Shown: positions 1-6,519, numbered from the stretch's first letter. The stretch is 8,903 nucleotides of DNA from a bacterium (GCA_018903015.1 JAHIPR010000049.1:1-8903); one strand, 5' to 3'. Numbers and translations: made by a program. Notes: a model not told the origin generated them from the letters alone.

Positions 1-234
1 AATTCCCCATCCTATTTTAATTATCGAAGGAAAAATGGCTATGCCTTTTGCTTCTTTCAAAAGAGCTCCAAAAGCCCCGCTATCCTCTGATGCTGACATT
101 TCCTCTAATACTTCGATTGATTCGTTAATTATTTCTGATGGCGTCATCCTCGTAGGGGCTGCCTGCACTATGCAAGTTAAAACTAAAAATAATAACGATG
201 CAAAAATAACACATTTTATAGTTTTATTTTTCAC
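1..234 (-). CDS. SYLF/Ysc84-type lipid-binding protein, N-terminal part (runs off left edge)
   Basis: The 78 codons in the window encode a signal peptide followed by the start of a SYLF domain. Residues 1-26 (basic VKNKTIK, then a hydrophobic stretch ending VQAA) look like a Sec signal; a Cys at 21 sits inside the hydrophobic core, so a lipoprotein is less likely. Residues 36-78 contain the typical helix with SxExLxE pattern and the family hallmark LLKEAKGIAIFPSIIKIGWGI, matching the conserved 'A.Gi.ifP...k.G...G' of Ysc84 proteins, which bind lipids in the cell envelope of bacteria. The start chosen is GTG at 234, because no in-frame ATG gives a signal peptide and GAGGGG (250-245) lies 10 bases upstream. 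The start overlaps the end of the glycosyltransferase gene by 11 bases in another frame, so translation is probably coupled. The family call rests on the motif only; most of the protein is missing. Confidence 0.8.
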   Translation of the reverse strand, partial: MKNKTIKCVIFASLLFLVLTCIVQAAPTRMTPSEIINESIEVLEEMSASEDSGAFGALLKEAKGIAIFPSIIKIGWGI

Positions 235-1462
235 TTTTTATTTTCCCCTCATAATTTATGGACAGAATATCTTTTATAACATTTCTCTTCTCTTTAGTTT
301 TAGATTTTTTTATCTCAATTACTTCCCGATAGAGATTTAACATTCTTTCAGAAATTGTATCAATGTTATATTTTTCTGAAGTCTTTAATGCTCCCTGAGA
401 GAGCTTTTCCCTTAATCCTGGCTCTCTGATAATTTTTTCTAAGGCATCAGCAAATTTTTCGGTATCGTTATCAACCAACAGCCCGTCCAGTCCATCTGTC
501 AATATATCTACTGCTCCCGGAGCTTTAACCGCCAAGACGGGAACTCCGGAAGCCAAGGCCTCTATGGTTACTATTCCAAAAGTTTCTGTGGTAGAAGCAA
601 TAGTAAATACATAAGCTATCTTGTAATAATGCTTAATTTCTTCATAACTTACCGCACCTGCAAATATCACATCTTCTTCTACTTTCAAAATTCGAGCAAG
701 CTGTTTTAGTTCATCCATAGCCGGGCCGTTGCCTACTATTAATAATTTTTCTTTACTAATGCTTCTCTTTTTAATTATTGCTAAGGATTTTATAATCTTA
801 TCTATGCTTTTTTCTGAAGCTACCCTACCCACAAAGAGAATTATTTTATCATCTTCTTTCAGATTGTGTTTTTTTTTAATTTCTGTTTTCTTCAATTCAT
901 CATCTTTCCTGAAAGAAATCAAATGTATTGCATTAGGAATAACCTCAATTCTATTTTTAATTCCATAGCCTTCTATTAATTCTTTCATTGATGCAGACGG
1001 AGTAGTGATACAATCAATTTTATAGGCTAAATTAGAAATGATCATCTTAATTGCTTTCTGGGTAACTCTTTCTGGTATGGGGAAAGCATAATAAGCATAT
1101 TGTTCATATTGAGTGTGAAGAGTTAATATTTTGGGAATACCTAATTTTTTGCCATACATTATAGCTGCAGAGCTAAGCAAAAAGGGATGATGAATATGAA
1201 CGATATCAGGATTAAATTCGGTTATAACCTTTTTCACTTTAAAGGACAAAGGTAGGGAGAGAGGATATTTCACTTCACTGGTTATGTTTACTGACCTGTA
1301 TCTGAATACATTTTTCTCTTGGTCAATATAATCTTCTACCCTGGGAGCAAAGATATAAACCTCATGCCCCTTTCTTTCGTAAGCTTCTTTTAATGAAGAT
1401 ATGCTGGTCACAACTCCATTTACCAGCGGTTTATAACAATTGGTAAAAAAAGCAATCCTCAT
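224..1462 (-). CDS. GT4 family glycosyltransferase, resembling diacylglycerol glucosyltransferase
   Basis: A 412-residue GT-B fold retaining glycosyltransferase. Seen in the sequence: N-terminal Rossmann half opening with MRIAFFTNCYKPLVNGVVTS (the NGVVTS loop that binds acceptor), VHIHHPF at 88-94, the C-terminal half opening with LFVGRVASEKSID (209-221), GNGP (244-247), and the donor-binding E-x7-E motif, E293 and E301, in TETFGIVTIEALASGVPV. The layout and the N-terminal loop resemble alpha-monoglucosyldiacylglycerol synthases and related lipid glycosyltransferases, so a membrane glycolipid is the likeliest product; the acceptor cannot be settled from sequence alone. The basic C-terminal tail (KKSKTKEKR, near 385-393) could help membrane contact. 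I start at ATG 1462, which has GGAG 8 bases upstream; an ATG 21 bases earlier has no ribosome site. The SYLF gene overlaps its 3' end, making the two a likely operon. Confidence 0.88.
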   Translation of the reverse strand: MRIAFFTNCYKPLVNGVVTSISSLKEAYERKGHEVYIFAPRVEDYIDQEKNVFRYRSVNITSEVKYPLSLPLSFKVKKVITEFNPDIVHIHHPFLLSSAAIMYGKKLGIPKILTLHTQYEQYAYYAFPIPERVTQKAIKMIISNLAYKIDCITTPSASMKELIEGYGIKNRIEVIPNAIHLISFRKDDELKKTEIKKKHNLKEDDKIILFVGRVASEKSIDKIIKSLAIIKKRSISKEKLLIVGNGPAMDELKQLARILKVEEDVIFAGAVSYEEIKHYYKIAYVFTIASTTETFGIVTIEALASGVPVLAVKAPGAVDILTDGLDGLLVDNDTEKFADALEKIIREPGLREKLSQGALKTSEKYNIDTISERMLNLYREVIEIKKSKTKEKRNVIKDILSINYEGKIKSEK

Positions 1463-1585
1463 TTTGTTTTCTCCGTAATCCATCCAAAATCAAAATATTA
1501 TTTTATTCAATTTTGATAATTTAATTTTAGAAAGTAAGTTATTCTACGAAATTTAACTTTCATAAACTTGAATAATTCTATGGTT

Positions 1586-1613
1586 ATTATATATTAATTA
1601 ATAGAAATAGCAA
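1586..1613 (-). promoter_or_regulatory. Possible promoter for the glycosyltransferase gene
   Basis: On the minus strand, TTGCTA (1613-1608) and a perfect TATAAT (1591-1586) are separated by 16 bases, about 124 bases before the ATG. The surrounding DNA is very AT-rich, so chance matches are expected and the call is weak. Confidence 0.3.
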
Positions 1614-1657
1614 AATAAAGCAATTAACCAATTAAATTAGTTGTTAGTATAGAACAT

Positions 1658-1685
1658 AGCGTATAGCGGGTAGCGTTTAGCGTAT
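1658..1685 (+). repeat. AGCG heptad array, copy 1 (4 x 7 bases)
   Basis: Four head-to-tail 7-base units each start with AGCG, followed in order by TAT, GGT, TTT and TAT; a further AG starts an unfinished fifth unit. Two related arrays lie at 2073-2100 (opposite strand) and 6420-6447. Confidence 0.8.
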
Positions 1686-1803
1686 AGTTTTGGGTTAATA
1701 AGATGCTTGCCCTAATTCCCAATCAAATTAAAAGCTTAAAGCGAAAAACCATAATTCAAAATTCAAAACCTTTTTCGTATAAAGTATTGCTTTAGTGTAC
1801 AAG

Positions 1804-1823
1804 GGGTCGGATTTATCCAACCC
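1804..1823. repeat. Imperfect palindrome, GGGTCGGAT type
   Basis: Arms GGGTCGGAT (1804-1812) and ATCCAACCC (1815-1823) pair with a single mismatch. It is the first of a series of differing palindromes in this gap. A weaker relative follows at 1869-1887 (GGGTT and AACCC arms around a 9-base loop). Confidence 0.55.
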
Positions 1824-1835
1824 GTATTGTTTTTT

Positions 1836-1854
1836 GACAGGCGAGACGCCTGTC
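1836..1854. repeat. Perfect palindrome, GACAGGCG type
   Basis: Perfect 8-base arms GACAGGCG (1836-1843) and CGCCTGTC (1847-1854) enclose AGA. It is followed by CTACGG. This is much richer in GC than the surrounding DNA, as expected for a dispersed short palindromic element. It is not followed by a T run, so a terminator role is not supported. Confidence 0.7.
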
Positions 1855-1900
1855 CTACGGAGATAAGCGGGTTCGATGAATTAACCCCTACGACACATTA

Positions 1901-2028
1901 CTTATTTCGGGCAGACACAAGGTCTGCCCCTACTTATTTCGGGCAGACACAAGGTCTGCCCCTACTTATTTCGGGCAGACACAAGGTCTGCCCCTACTTA
2001 TTTCGGGCAGACACAAGGTCTGCCCCTA
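1901..2028. repeat. Four identical 32-base tandem repeats, each with a hairpin
   Basis: The 32-base unit begins at 1901, 1933, 1965 and 1997 and the four copies are identical. Each has a perfect 8-base stem, GGGCAGAC and GTCTGCCC, with loop ACAAG, joined by the 11-base linker CCTACTTATTTC minus one overlap base. The array begins within the linker (CTTATTTC) and breaks off after 2028, where TACTTG no longer matches. Perfect identity suggests recent expansion. There are no unique spacers, so it is not a CRISPR array. Confidence 0.93.
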
Positions 2029-2072
2029 CTTGTACCTTACGACCTTATCTTTCTTTTTCTTTTTTCTTCACT

Positions 2073-2100
2073 ATCCGCTCTACGCTAAACGCTATACGCT
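2073..2100 (-). repeat. AGCG heptad array, copy 2 (4 x 7 bases)
   Basis: Read on the minus strand from 2100, four units start with AGCG followed by TAT, TTT, TAG and GAT, then AG. The array touches the 3' end of the TPR gene: that gene's TAG stop (2101-2099) uses the first two bases of the array. It is inverted relative to copy 1 and uses the same four units as copy 3 with the outer two exchanged. Confidence 0.8.
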
Positions 2101-3013
2101 ATTCTCCCTGTTTTTCCGCCTGCTTTAACCAATACTCTGCTTTTGTGTTTTCCGGTTCTAAACGCAAGACTTCTTTCCAATTACTCGCAGCTTCCTGATA
2201 ATTACCCCGCTCATAATAAATCCTGCCCAGCCAATAATAAGCCGAAGAAAAATTAGGATTGGACCTAACTGCTTGACGGTATTCGTATATAGCCTCTTCA
2301 AATAACCTTTGTTCATAAAGATTATATCCTGCTTCATAATGAGAATACGCTTCTTTCCCGTATTTTATAGAATTTTCTGCTTTAATATAAAAATATTTAG
2401 CCCGGGGATAATAGGGGTCAATCTCTAACACTTTTCGCCAGGAAGAAAGAGAATCATTCAATCTGCCAATTTCATAGAATACTCGGCCTAACCAATAGCG
2501 AGCTTCCATCATTTTTGGGTCAATCTCAACCGCTTTCTGTAAATACAGGATACAGCCATCATAATCTTCCCTCTGATAATCCGCATATCCCAACCGATAA
2601 TAAGCAAAACCTAATTTTTGCTCAGCTTCCGGAGAAATTACTTCCTTTTTCTGAATAAGCTCAATATATCTCCCCCACTCTCTCGCCTCTCGGTAATACC
2701 AATTAGTATATTGATAAATCTGGGCAAGACGATAATGGGCCTCGATAAAATCAGGGTCTGCCTTAATAGATTTTTCACCATAGTCGATCGCTTCAACCCA
2801 CAGTTCTTTATTGGGGTAATTAGCCCCTTGATAAGTTTTAATCGCCTCTTCCATCTTGTTTATCGCTATCTCTAAGTAATCAGATGCTTCTTGAGAAAGA
2901 GTTTCCCAGGCAGTTTGCCCCTGACCAGCTGCAAAACTAAAGCTAAATACTGATAACAATCCACAAATAACTAAACTTAACATTAAAAACATTTTTAAAT
3001 ATCTCTTTTTCAT
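2099..3013 (-). CDS. Exported TPR-repeat protein
   Basis: A 304-residue protein with a Sec signal peptide (MKKRYLKMF, hydrophobic core, cut likely after SFAA at about 29) and then helical repeats over the whole mature part. About five tetratricopeptide repeats can be read, near 72-103, 133-166, 168-202, 222-254 and 256-290, with the usual W/Y-LG-Y/F-G-A-P spacing, for example ARYWLGRVFYEIGRLNDSLS and the near-copy YYWLGRIYYERGNYQEAASN. Such proteins hold partners together outside the cytoplasm or in the periplasm; no enzymatic domain is present and the partner is unknown. The start at 3013 is well supported by AAGGAGGG 7 bases upstream. The stop codon is formed at the edge of an AGCG repeat array, so the present C-terminus may have been set by a repeat insertion. 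Its envelope neighbours (M23 peptidase, glycosyltransferase) suggest a cell-envelope role. Confidence 0.88.
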   Translation of the reverse strand: MKKRYLKMFLMLSLVICGLLSVFSFSFAAGQGQTAWETLSQEASDYLEIAINKMEEAIKTYQGANYPNKELWVEAIDYGEKSIKADPDFIEAHYRLAQIYQYTNWYYREAREWGRYIELIQKKEVISPEAEQKLGFAYYRLGYADYQREDYDGCILYLQKAVEIDPKMMEARYWLGRVFYEIGRLNDSLSSWRKVLEIDPYYPRAKYFYIKAENSIKYGKEAYSHYEAGYNLYEQRLFEEAIYEYRQAVRSNPNFSSAYYWLGRIYYERGNYQEAASNWKEVLRLEPENTKAEYWLKQAEKQGE

Positions 3014-3060
3014 ATTTAATCCCTCCTTTTAATTTTTATTCTAAATTCTAATTATATGTC

Positions 3061-3089
3061 ATTATACCATAATTCTACATTTCTTATAA
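3061..3089 (-). promoter_or_regulatory. Likely extended -10 promoter for the TPR gene
   Basis: On the minus strand a perfect TATAAT (3066-3061) is preceded by TGG, giving an extended -10 (TG-N-TATAAT). A poor -35, TTATAA (3089-3084), stands 17 bases upstream, which an extended -10 would tolerate. Transcription would begin near 3054, leaving a leader of about 40 bases with the ribosome site. Confidence 0.45.
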
Positions 3090-3270
3090 ATATCTTTCTA
3101 TATTCCTCTTCTTATCGATTCTGATTAAACGTTATGAAGCCAAGCTCATTAACTATATTTTAAAAATAAAACTTATTGGTAAACTAATAGATGAAAATAA
3201 TTTTAAAGCAATGGAAATCAGGCCATGGCAAAAAGGTCAGGGAAGATTTATGATGGGGGGAAATCGGTAA
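3073..3270 (+). pseudogene. Possible gene tail, unrecognised
   Basis: On the plus strand one frame stays open for 65 codons from just after a TAA at 3070 to a TAA at 3268. The last 50 residues or so look protein-like rather than random: charged and hydrophobic residues alternate (IKRYEAKLINYILKIKLIG), followed by NFKAMEIRPWQKGQGRF and a glycine-rich end. No start with a ribosome site is visible, and the only in-frame Met before the last lines is at 3211. It would be the only plus-strand coding trace in the window. It may be the remnant of a truncated gene or chance; I do not recognise the family. Confidence 0.2.
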
Positions 3271-3286
3271 TATTTTGTTTTCCTGA

Positions 3287-4720
3287 TTATTTCCCTTCTA
3301 AATTTATGGATTGTTGACTATCTAATCCTATATTTAAATCTAATTCTCTACTATTTTCTAAATCATTAAGTAGTCTATTCTTTGCTTCGTCAAATTGAGC
3401 ACTATACTGGGGATCAACTGAAAAAGCAGCGGGAAGTTCAAGTTTTAAGAAATCCGCCCTTTCTCCATTTTTACTAATTGAAAAATCTAAATGTGGACCT
3501 GTAGACAAGCCAGTAGATCCTACGTAGCCTATTATCTCACCCTGTTTTACCTTCTGGCCATTTTTTAATCCTTTGGTAAAACGAGAAAGGTGACCATAAG
3601 CAGTTACATAATTATTGGGATGGCGAATTTTGATGTAGTTTCCATAACCACTATCCCAACCAACATAAATTACCGTTCCGTCTCCGATAGTAGAAACCGG
3701 AGTCCCGCTTGGAGCAGCATAATCGATAGCCAGATGAGGACGCCAAATTCTTAAGATTGGGTGTAAACGGTTTTTAGAAAAATAAGAACTGATATATTTA
3801 TAATTTAAGGGAGCCCGCAAGAAAGCCTTCCTTAACGATTTTCCTTCTTCGGTATAATAATCTATATGCCCGGAGGGGTCTTCAAACAGAATAGCAGTAT
3901 GTTTACTCAGAAGTTCCCCTTCGTATTCGGCAGCAAGTATCTTTCCCCAACGATAAAAATCTCCTCTATACTGTTTTTCTGTCAAAATATTAAAAGTATC
4001 CCCCTCCCGGCATTCGGTAAGAAAGTCGATCTGCCAGGCAAATATCTCTGCTAATTGCAGTGCTAATTGAGGTGAATCAGCACACTCTAACATAGATTCA
4101 TAAAGAGAATATTTAATCTTCCCTTCAAACTGAACAACTTCTGTGTATACTTCTTCTTTGGTTACCTTTAAATCTTCTAAATCAGAGTTAAGAATGTCTA
4201 TACAGTAAATATCAATAGGATTGGGCTTATAAATGAATTCTGTTATCTTTCCTTCCGGATTATATTTCAAAGAATATTCACTGCCAACCGGAAGATAGTT
4301 AAAATCTACTACTGACTTAACTTTTTCTTCTAAACTGAGTATCTCAGCTGCAGAAATACCTTCTTTAATTAAAGATTCATAAAGGGTATCTCCAGCCTGC
4401 AAATTACCGTTAATGGTAATTACTTCTTTCTCTTCTTCTCTCTCTTTATCTATTTCTTCCCGCAAAGATATTTCTTCTGTAGCTATCTCAGGAACCTTTT
4501 CCGCCTCCTCTTCTGCTGATTTCAAAATTTCTTCTGAAGTAGGAAGAGAATCACTGTTTTGTTTTGAAGAAAATAAAGGAAGAATCTTAAAATAAATTGT
4601 TCCCGTAAATAGCAACAGGATAAATAGTCCACTAATAATTATTTTTATTTTCTTTGCTCTTCTTTTTTTGTGGGAATAAGTATGGTAATAAGAATGATAG
4701 TAATATTTTTTATTTGGCAA
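3287..4720 (-). CDS. Membrane-anchored M23 metallopeptidase, MepM/Csd3-like
   Basis: A 477-residue murein endopeptidase candidate. Order of parts: Tyr/His-rich basic start, one membrane helix (about 27-50, IIISGLFILLLFTGTIYF), Glu/Lys-rich linker (62-99), an OapA/LysM-like domain (about 100-173), a second MepM-type N-terminal domain (about 190-300: SLYESM, IFAWQIDFLTECREGDTF, ILAAEY), then the M23 fold. Key residues: H329 and D333 (HLAIDYAAPSGTPV), H377 (YGHLS), and H410 in TGLSTGPHLDF. Family members usually read HLH at the last site; here the third zinc ligand is Asp412, so activity should be tested rather than assumed. It would cut peptide cross-links in peptidoglycan. No ATG start exists; I chose TTG 4720, with AAGGGG about 12 bases upstream. 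A TTG at 4765 is open too but has no ribosome site, and a TATGAT (4756-4751) there could be a -10. Confidence 0.87.
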   Translation of the reverse strand: MPNKKYYYHSYYHTYSHKKRRAKKIKIIISGLFILLLFTGTIYFKILPLFSSKQNSDSLPTSEEILKSAEEEAEKVPEIATEEISLREEIDKEREEEKEVITINGNLQAGDTLYESLIKEGISAAEILSLEEKVKSVVDFNYLPVGSEYSLKYNPEGKITEFIYKPNPIDIYCIDILNSDLEDLKVTKEEVYTEVVQFEGKIKYSLYESMLECADSPQLALQLAEIFAWQIDFLTECREGDTFNILTEKQYRGDFYRWGKILAAEYEGELLSKHTAILFEDPSGHIDYYTEEGKSLRKAFLRAPLNYKYISSYFSKNRLHPILRIWRPHLAIDYAAPSGTPVSTIGDGTVIYVGWDSGYGNYIKIRHPNNYVTAYGHLSRFTKGLKNGQKVKQGEIIGYVGSTGLSTGPHLDFSISKNGERADFLKLELPAAFSVDPQYSAQFDEAKNRLLNDLENSRELDLNIGLDSQQSINLEGK

Positions 4721-4787
4721 GATTTCTAATATCCCCTTGCAATAAAATTTATCATACTTAAGCAATGATAGAATTAAATTAGCCGTT

Positions 4788-4829
4788 AGTGAATAGTGAA
4801 TGGTCGCTAGTGTATCGTATCGCGTATTG
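4788..4829 (+). repeat. Degenerate 7-base periodic array
   Basis: Six heptads can be read in register: AGTGAAT twice, GGTCGCT, AGTGTAT, CGTATCG and CGTATTG, followed by CGTTAAA. Only the first two are identical. It lies just upstream of the M23 peptidase gene. The period matches the AGCG arrays, the sequence only partly. Confidence 0.5.
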
Positions 4830-4890
4830 CGTTAAAGAAATTAGGATTCAGGGGCACAATGTATTGTCTATTATTATACATTATATATGA

Positions 4891-4908
4891 AATAAGTATA
4901 TACTTATT
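4891..4908. repeat. Perfect 18-base AT palindrome
   Basis: AATAAGTAT followed directly by its reverse complement ATACTTATT, without loop. It covers the stop codon of the macro-domain remnant. It could be a protein-binding site or part of an old terminator; AT-rich palindromes also arise by chance. Confidence 0.35.
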
Positions 4909-5129
4909 GAATACTTTTTAATTCACTTACATAACAATCATATACTCTATTATTAAAACATACAAGTACAACTTTTTTAACAAAATTATTTCTCTTTAAA
5001 AAATTTACAGTCTCGGTTACAGCGATTTTGGTGGCGCGCTCCAGAGGAAATCTGTATGCTCCCTAAAAGCTCAGGGCCAGCCACTCGATGGATAGCTCCA
5101 TCTACACCACCGCCGCCAAGAAGGGAAAA
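4904..5129 (-). pseudogene. Macro-domain (ADP-ribose hydrolase, YmdB-like) gene remnant
   Basis: Two pieces of one macro domain survive. The first (5129-5064) reads FSLLGGGGVDGAIHRVAGPELL, matching the ADP-ribose-binding glycine loop that in YmdB-type enzymes reads SLxGGGGVDGAIHRAAGPxLL. The second (5062-4904), in another frame, reads GAYRFPLERATKIAVTETVN and then a stretch ending VLVCFNNRVYDCYVSELKSIQ and TAA. This matches the end of the family (GVYGYP...A..IAV...F...V.FVC.). Compared with an intact gene, roughly the first 30-35 residues and about 70 central residues are gone, including the GEA...TPAY/VIHTVGP part, and the join shifts the frame with a TAG directly before the second piece. 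No ribosome site or start remains. The intact enzyme would remove ADP-ribose or deacetylate O-acetyl-ADP-ribose. The first piece begins directly after the stop of the dNTPase gene, so the deletion probably reached that gene's 3' flank. Confidence 0.88.
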
Positions 5130-5135
5130 GTAAAA

Positions 5136-6278
5136 TTATTTTTTATATTTTATATAAGTATTATCAAAATACCTATCTGTCATTGAAGCAATATAGTCTA
5201 CTACTACCTGTTCAGGTAAATTACTATTTACATAATTTGTTCCCTTATCTTTACCCCTATTAAAAATCCATTCTTTAAAAATTAGAGAATCCTCATCACC
5301 TCGGTAAATATCATTAAGAAATTTGTCAAACAAATATTTAAAGGAAGCTCTCAATTTCGTCTTTTTTGCTTTGAGTCTGGGATTTTTATATATCTTTTCC
5401 GCATTAAATTGTTTCAATTCAAAAACTTTCTCAGCAACATCAGATGAATAAATTATCTCATCGCGATTATAAGAATTAATTATGATATCAGTCACCAGGG
5501 AATTTATAATGTCTGCATTGCTTCCCCCTAATTCTCTCTTAATCTCTTCTGGTAATTCACTCTTTTTTAAAATACCTATTCGTATCGCATCTTCGAAATC
5601 TTGCCCTACATAGGAGATAGCATCTGACATCCGGACTACACACCCTTCCAAAGTTACCGGCACTATTTGCACCTCTCTCTCCCGGGACTTTTTCTGGCAA
5701 TAGCCCATTAAATCAGCTTCGGTTTTATCTCTGTCCGGTTTTAGATATTTCTCGTTAACCTCACCATCATGAGAGAGAATTCCATCTCTTACTTGAAAGG
5801 TTAAGTTCATTCCTTTACAGGCATCGGCAAGTTTATCGACTATTCTAAGGCTATGAATATTATGAAAAAATATGCCAATTTTTCTTTGTTGGCAAATTTC
5901 CTGAAGAATTTCCTCTCCATCATGGCCAAAGGGGGCATGCCCTAAATCATGACCAAGGGCAATGGCCTCAATAAGATCAAGATTTAACTTTAAAGCCTTC
6001 CCTATGGTTCGAGCTATCTGAGAAACCTGTAAAGTATGAATACTCCGATTAGACAACTGTTCGTCAAAACTTGCGGCAAAATATATAACCTGAGTCTTCC
6101 CTATGTATCTGTGAAATGAACCGCTATATAATATATGATCCCGGTCTCTTGAATAAGGACCTCTAAAGGGATGAAATATCTCGCGCTCTCTTCTGGCTTC
6201 ACAATTTTTCGCAGCATAGGGAGAAAGATATTTATCTTCAAAATCAAGGATTTCTTTTTTAAAGCTCTCTTCATTCAT
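5136..6278 (-). CDS. dgt: HD-domain dNTP triphosphohydrolase (dGTPase family)
   Basis: A 380-residue cytoplasmic enzyme that splits dNTPs to the nucleoside and triphosphate. Seen: the N-terminal family signature YSRDRDHILYSGSFHRYIGKTQV (42-64), then the metal-binding HD residues H81 (RSIHTLQVSQIAR), H110 and D111 (IALGHDLGHAPFGHDGEEIL) and D219 (RMSDAISYVGQDFED). The segment FFHNIHSLRIVDKL (137-150) is also typical. Length fits the short, Dgt-like bacterial group that lacks the large insertions of the E. coli enzyme. It controls dNTP pools and, in some bacteria, limits phage DNA replication; which substrate is used here is unknown. ATG 6278 has AGGAG 7 bases upstream. The gene stands alone, with repeat arrays before it and a dead macro-domain gene immediately after; the two may once have been co-transcribed nucleotide-metabolism genes. 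The residues all look intact. Confidence 0.9.
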   Translation of the reverse strand: MNEESFKKEILDFEDKYLSPYAAKNCEARREREIFHPFRGPYSRDRDHILYSGSFHRYIGKTQVIYFAASFDEQLSNRSIHTLQVSQIARTIGKALKLNLDLIEAIALGHDLGHAPFGHDGEEILQEICQQRKIGIFFHNIHSLRIVDKLADACKGMNLTFQVRDGILSHDGEVNEKYLKPDRDKTEADLMGYCQKKSREREVQIVPVTLEGCVVRMSDAISYVGQDFEDAIRIGILKKSELPEEIKRELGGSNADIINSLVTDIIINSYNRDEIIYSSDVAEKVFELKQFNAEKIYKNPRLKAKKTKLRASFKYLFDKFLNDIYRGDEDSLIFKEWIFNRGKDKGTNYVNSNLPEQVVVDYIASMTDRYFDNTYIKYKK

Positions 6279-6419
6279 AATTTTTCTCCTAAATAAAATA
6301 AAAAAATACAGTGAGAAGAAAATTTTTTACTCTGCTTTTATTTTAACAATAAATTTGTATTACTTATTTTATAAAATTGTAATGAATTCTGCAAGTATTT
6401 TATTCGTATCTCGTATTCT

Positions 6420-6447
6420 AGCGGATAGCGTTTAGCGTAGAGCGTAT
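6420..6447 (+). repeat. AGCG heptad array, copy 3 (4 x 7 bases)
   Basis: Four units start with AGCG followed by GAT, TTT, TAG and TAT, then AG. The two middle units equal those of copy 2, and the outer two are exchanged. A TCGTATC/TCGTATTC doublet (from about 6404) precedes it. It begins about 140 bases upstream of the dNTPase start; the DNA between them (6279-6403) is AT-rich with no other feature seen. Confidence 0.8.
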
Positions 6448-6455
6448 AGAAAAGC

Positions 6456-6483
6456 AGTGATAAGTAATAAGTAATGAGTAATG
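6456..6483 (+). repeat. AGTAATR heptad array (4 x 7 bases)
   Basis: Four units: AGTGATA, AGTAATA, AGTAATG and AGTAATG. It lies 8 bases after the third AGCG array and has the same period and copy number but a different sequence. Confidence 0.75.
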
Positions 6484-6519
6484 AGATTATAGTTCTTAAT
6501 TCATAAAAACAAATTACTT

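Larger units (their letters stand above)
1656..2102. other. Gene-free block of stacked palindromes bounded by inverted heptad arrays
   Basis: This 447-base block fills most of the gap between the glycosyltransferase and the TPR gene. Both ends carry the same 13 bases, ATAGCGTATAGCG, in opposite orientation (1656-1668 on plus, 2102-2090 on minus). Inside, in order, are: a four-unit AGCG array, a short ATTCAAA doublet near 1754-1767, three different palindromes between 1804 and 1887, a four-copy 32-base tandem repeat, a pyrimidine-rich run at about 2046-2069, and the second AGCG array. No credible coding region is seen on either strand. The rest of the gap (1463-1655) is plain AT-rich DNA with one possible promoter. 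Whether the block moved in as one unit is inference. Confidence 0.5.

Noticed and set aside
35..340. Plus-strand 101-codon open frame at the left edge
   Set aside because: It is antisense to the SYLF start and the glycosyltransferase end, both of which have better motif support.
729..968. Plus-strand 79-codon open frame inside the glycosyltransferase gene
   Set aside because: It is antisense to a well-supported GT4 domain; hydrophobic composition is expected from the complement of Lys/Glu-rich codons.
1901..2028. CRISPR array
   Set aside because: The 32-base units are directly adjacent and identical, with no unique spacers and no cas genes nearby.
1827..2198. Plus-strand 123-codon open frame
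   Set aside because: It reads through the palindrome and the 32-base repeats, giving a cyclic peptide in three shifted versions (FRADTRSAPT and similar), and then runs antisense to the TPR gene. It is a known kind of spurious repeat translation.
5010..5130. Structured RNA gene
   Set aside because: The GC-rich stretch between AT-rich flanks first looked like a small RNA, but on the minus strand it translates into conserved macro-domain segments.
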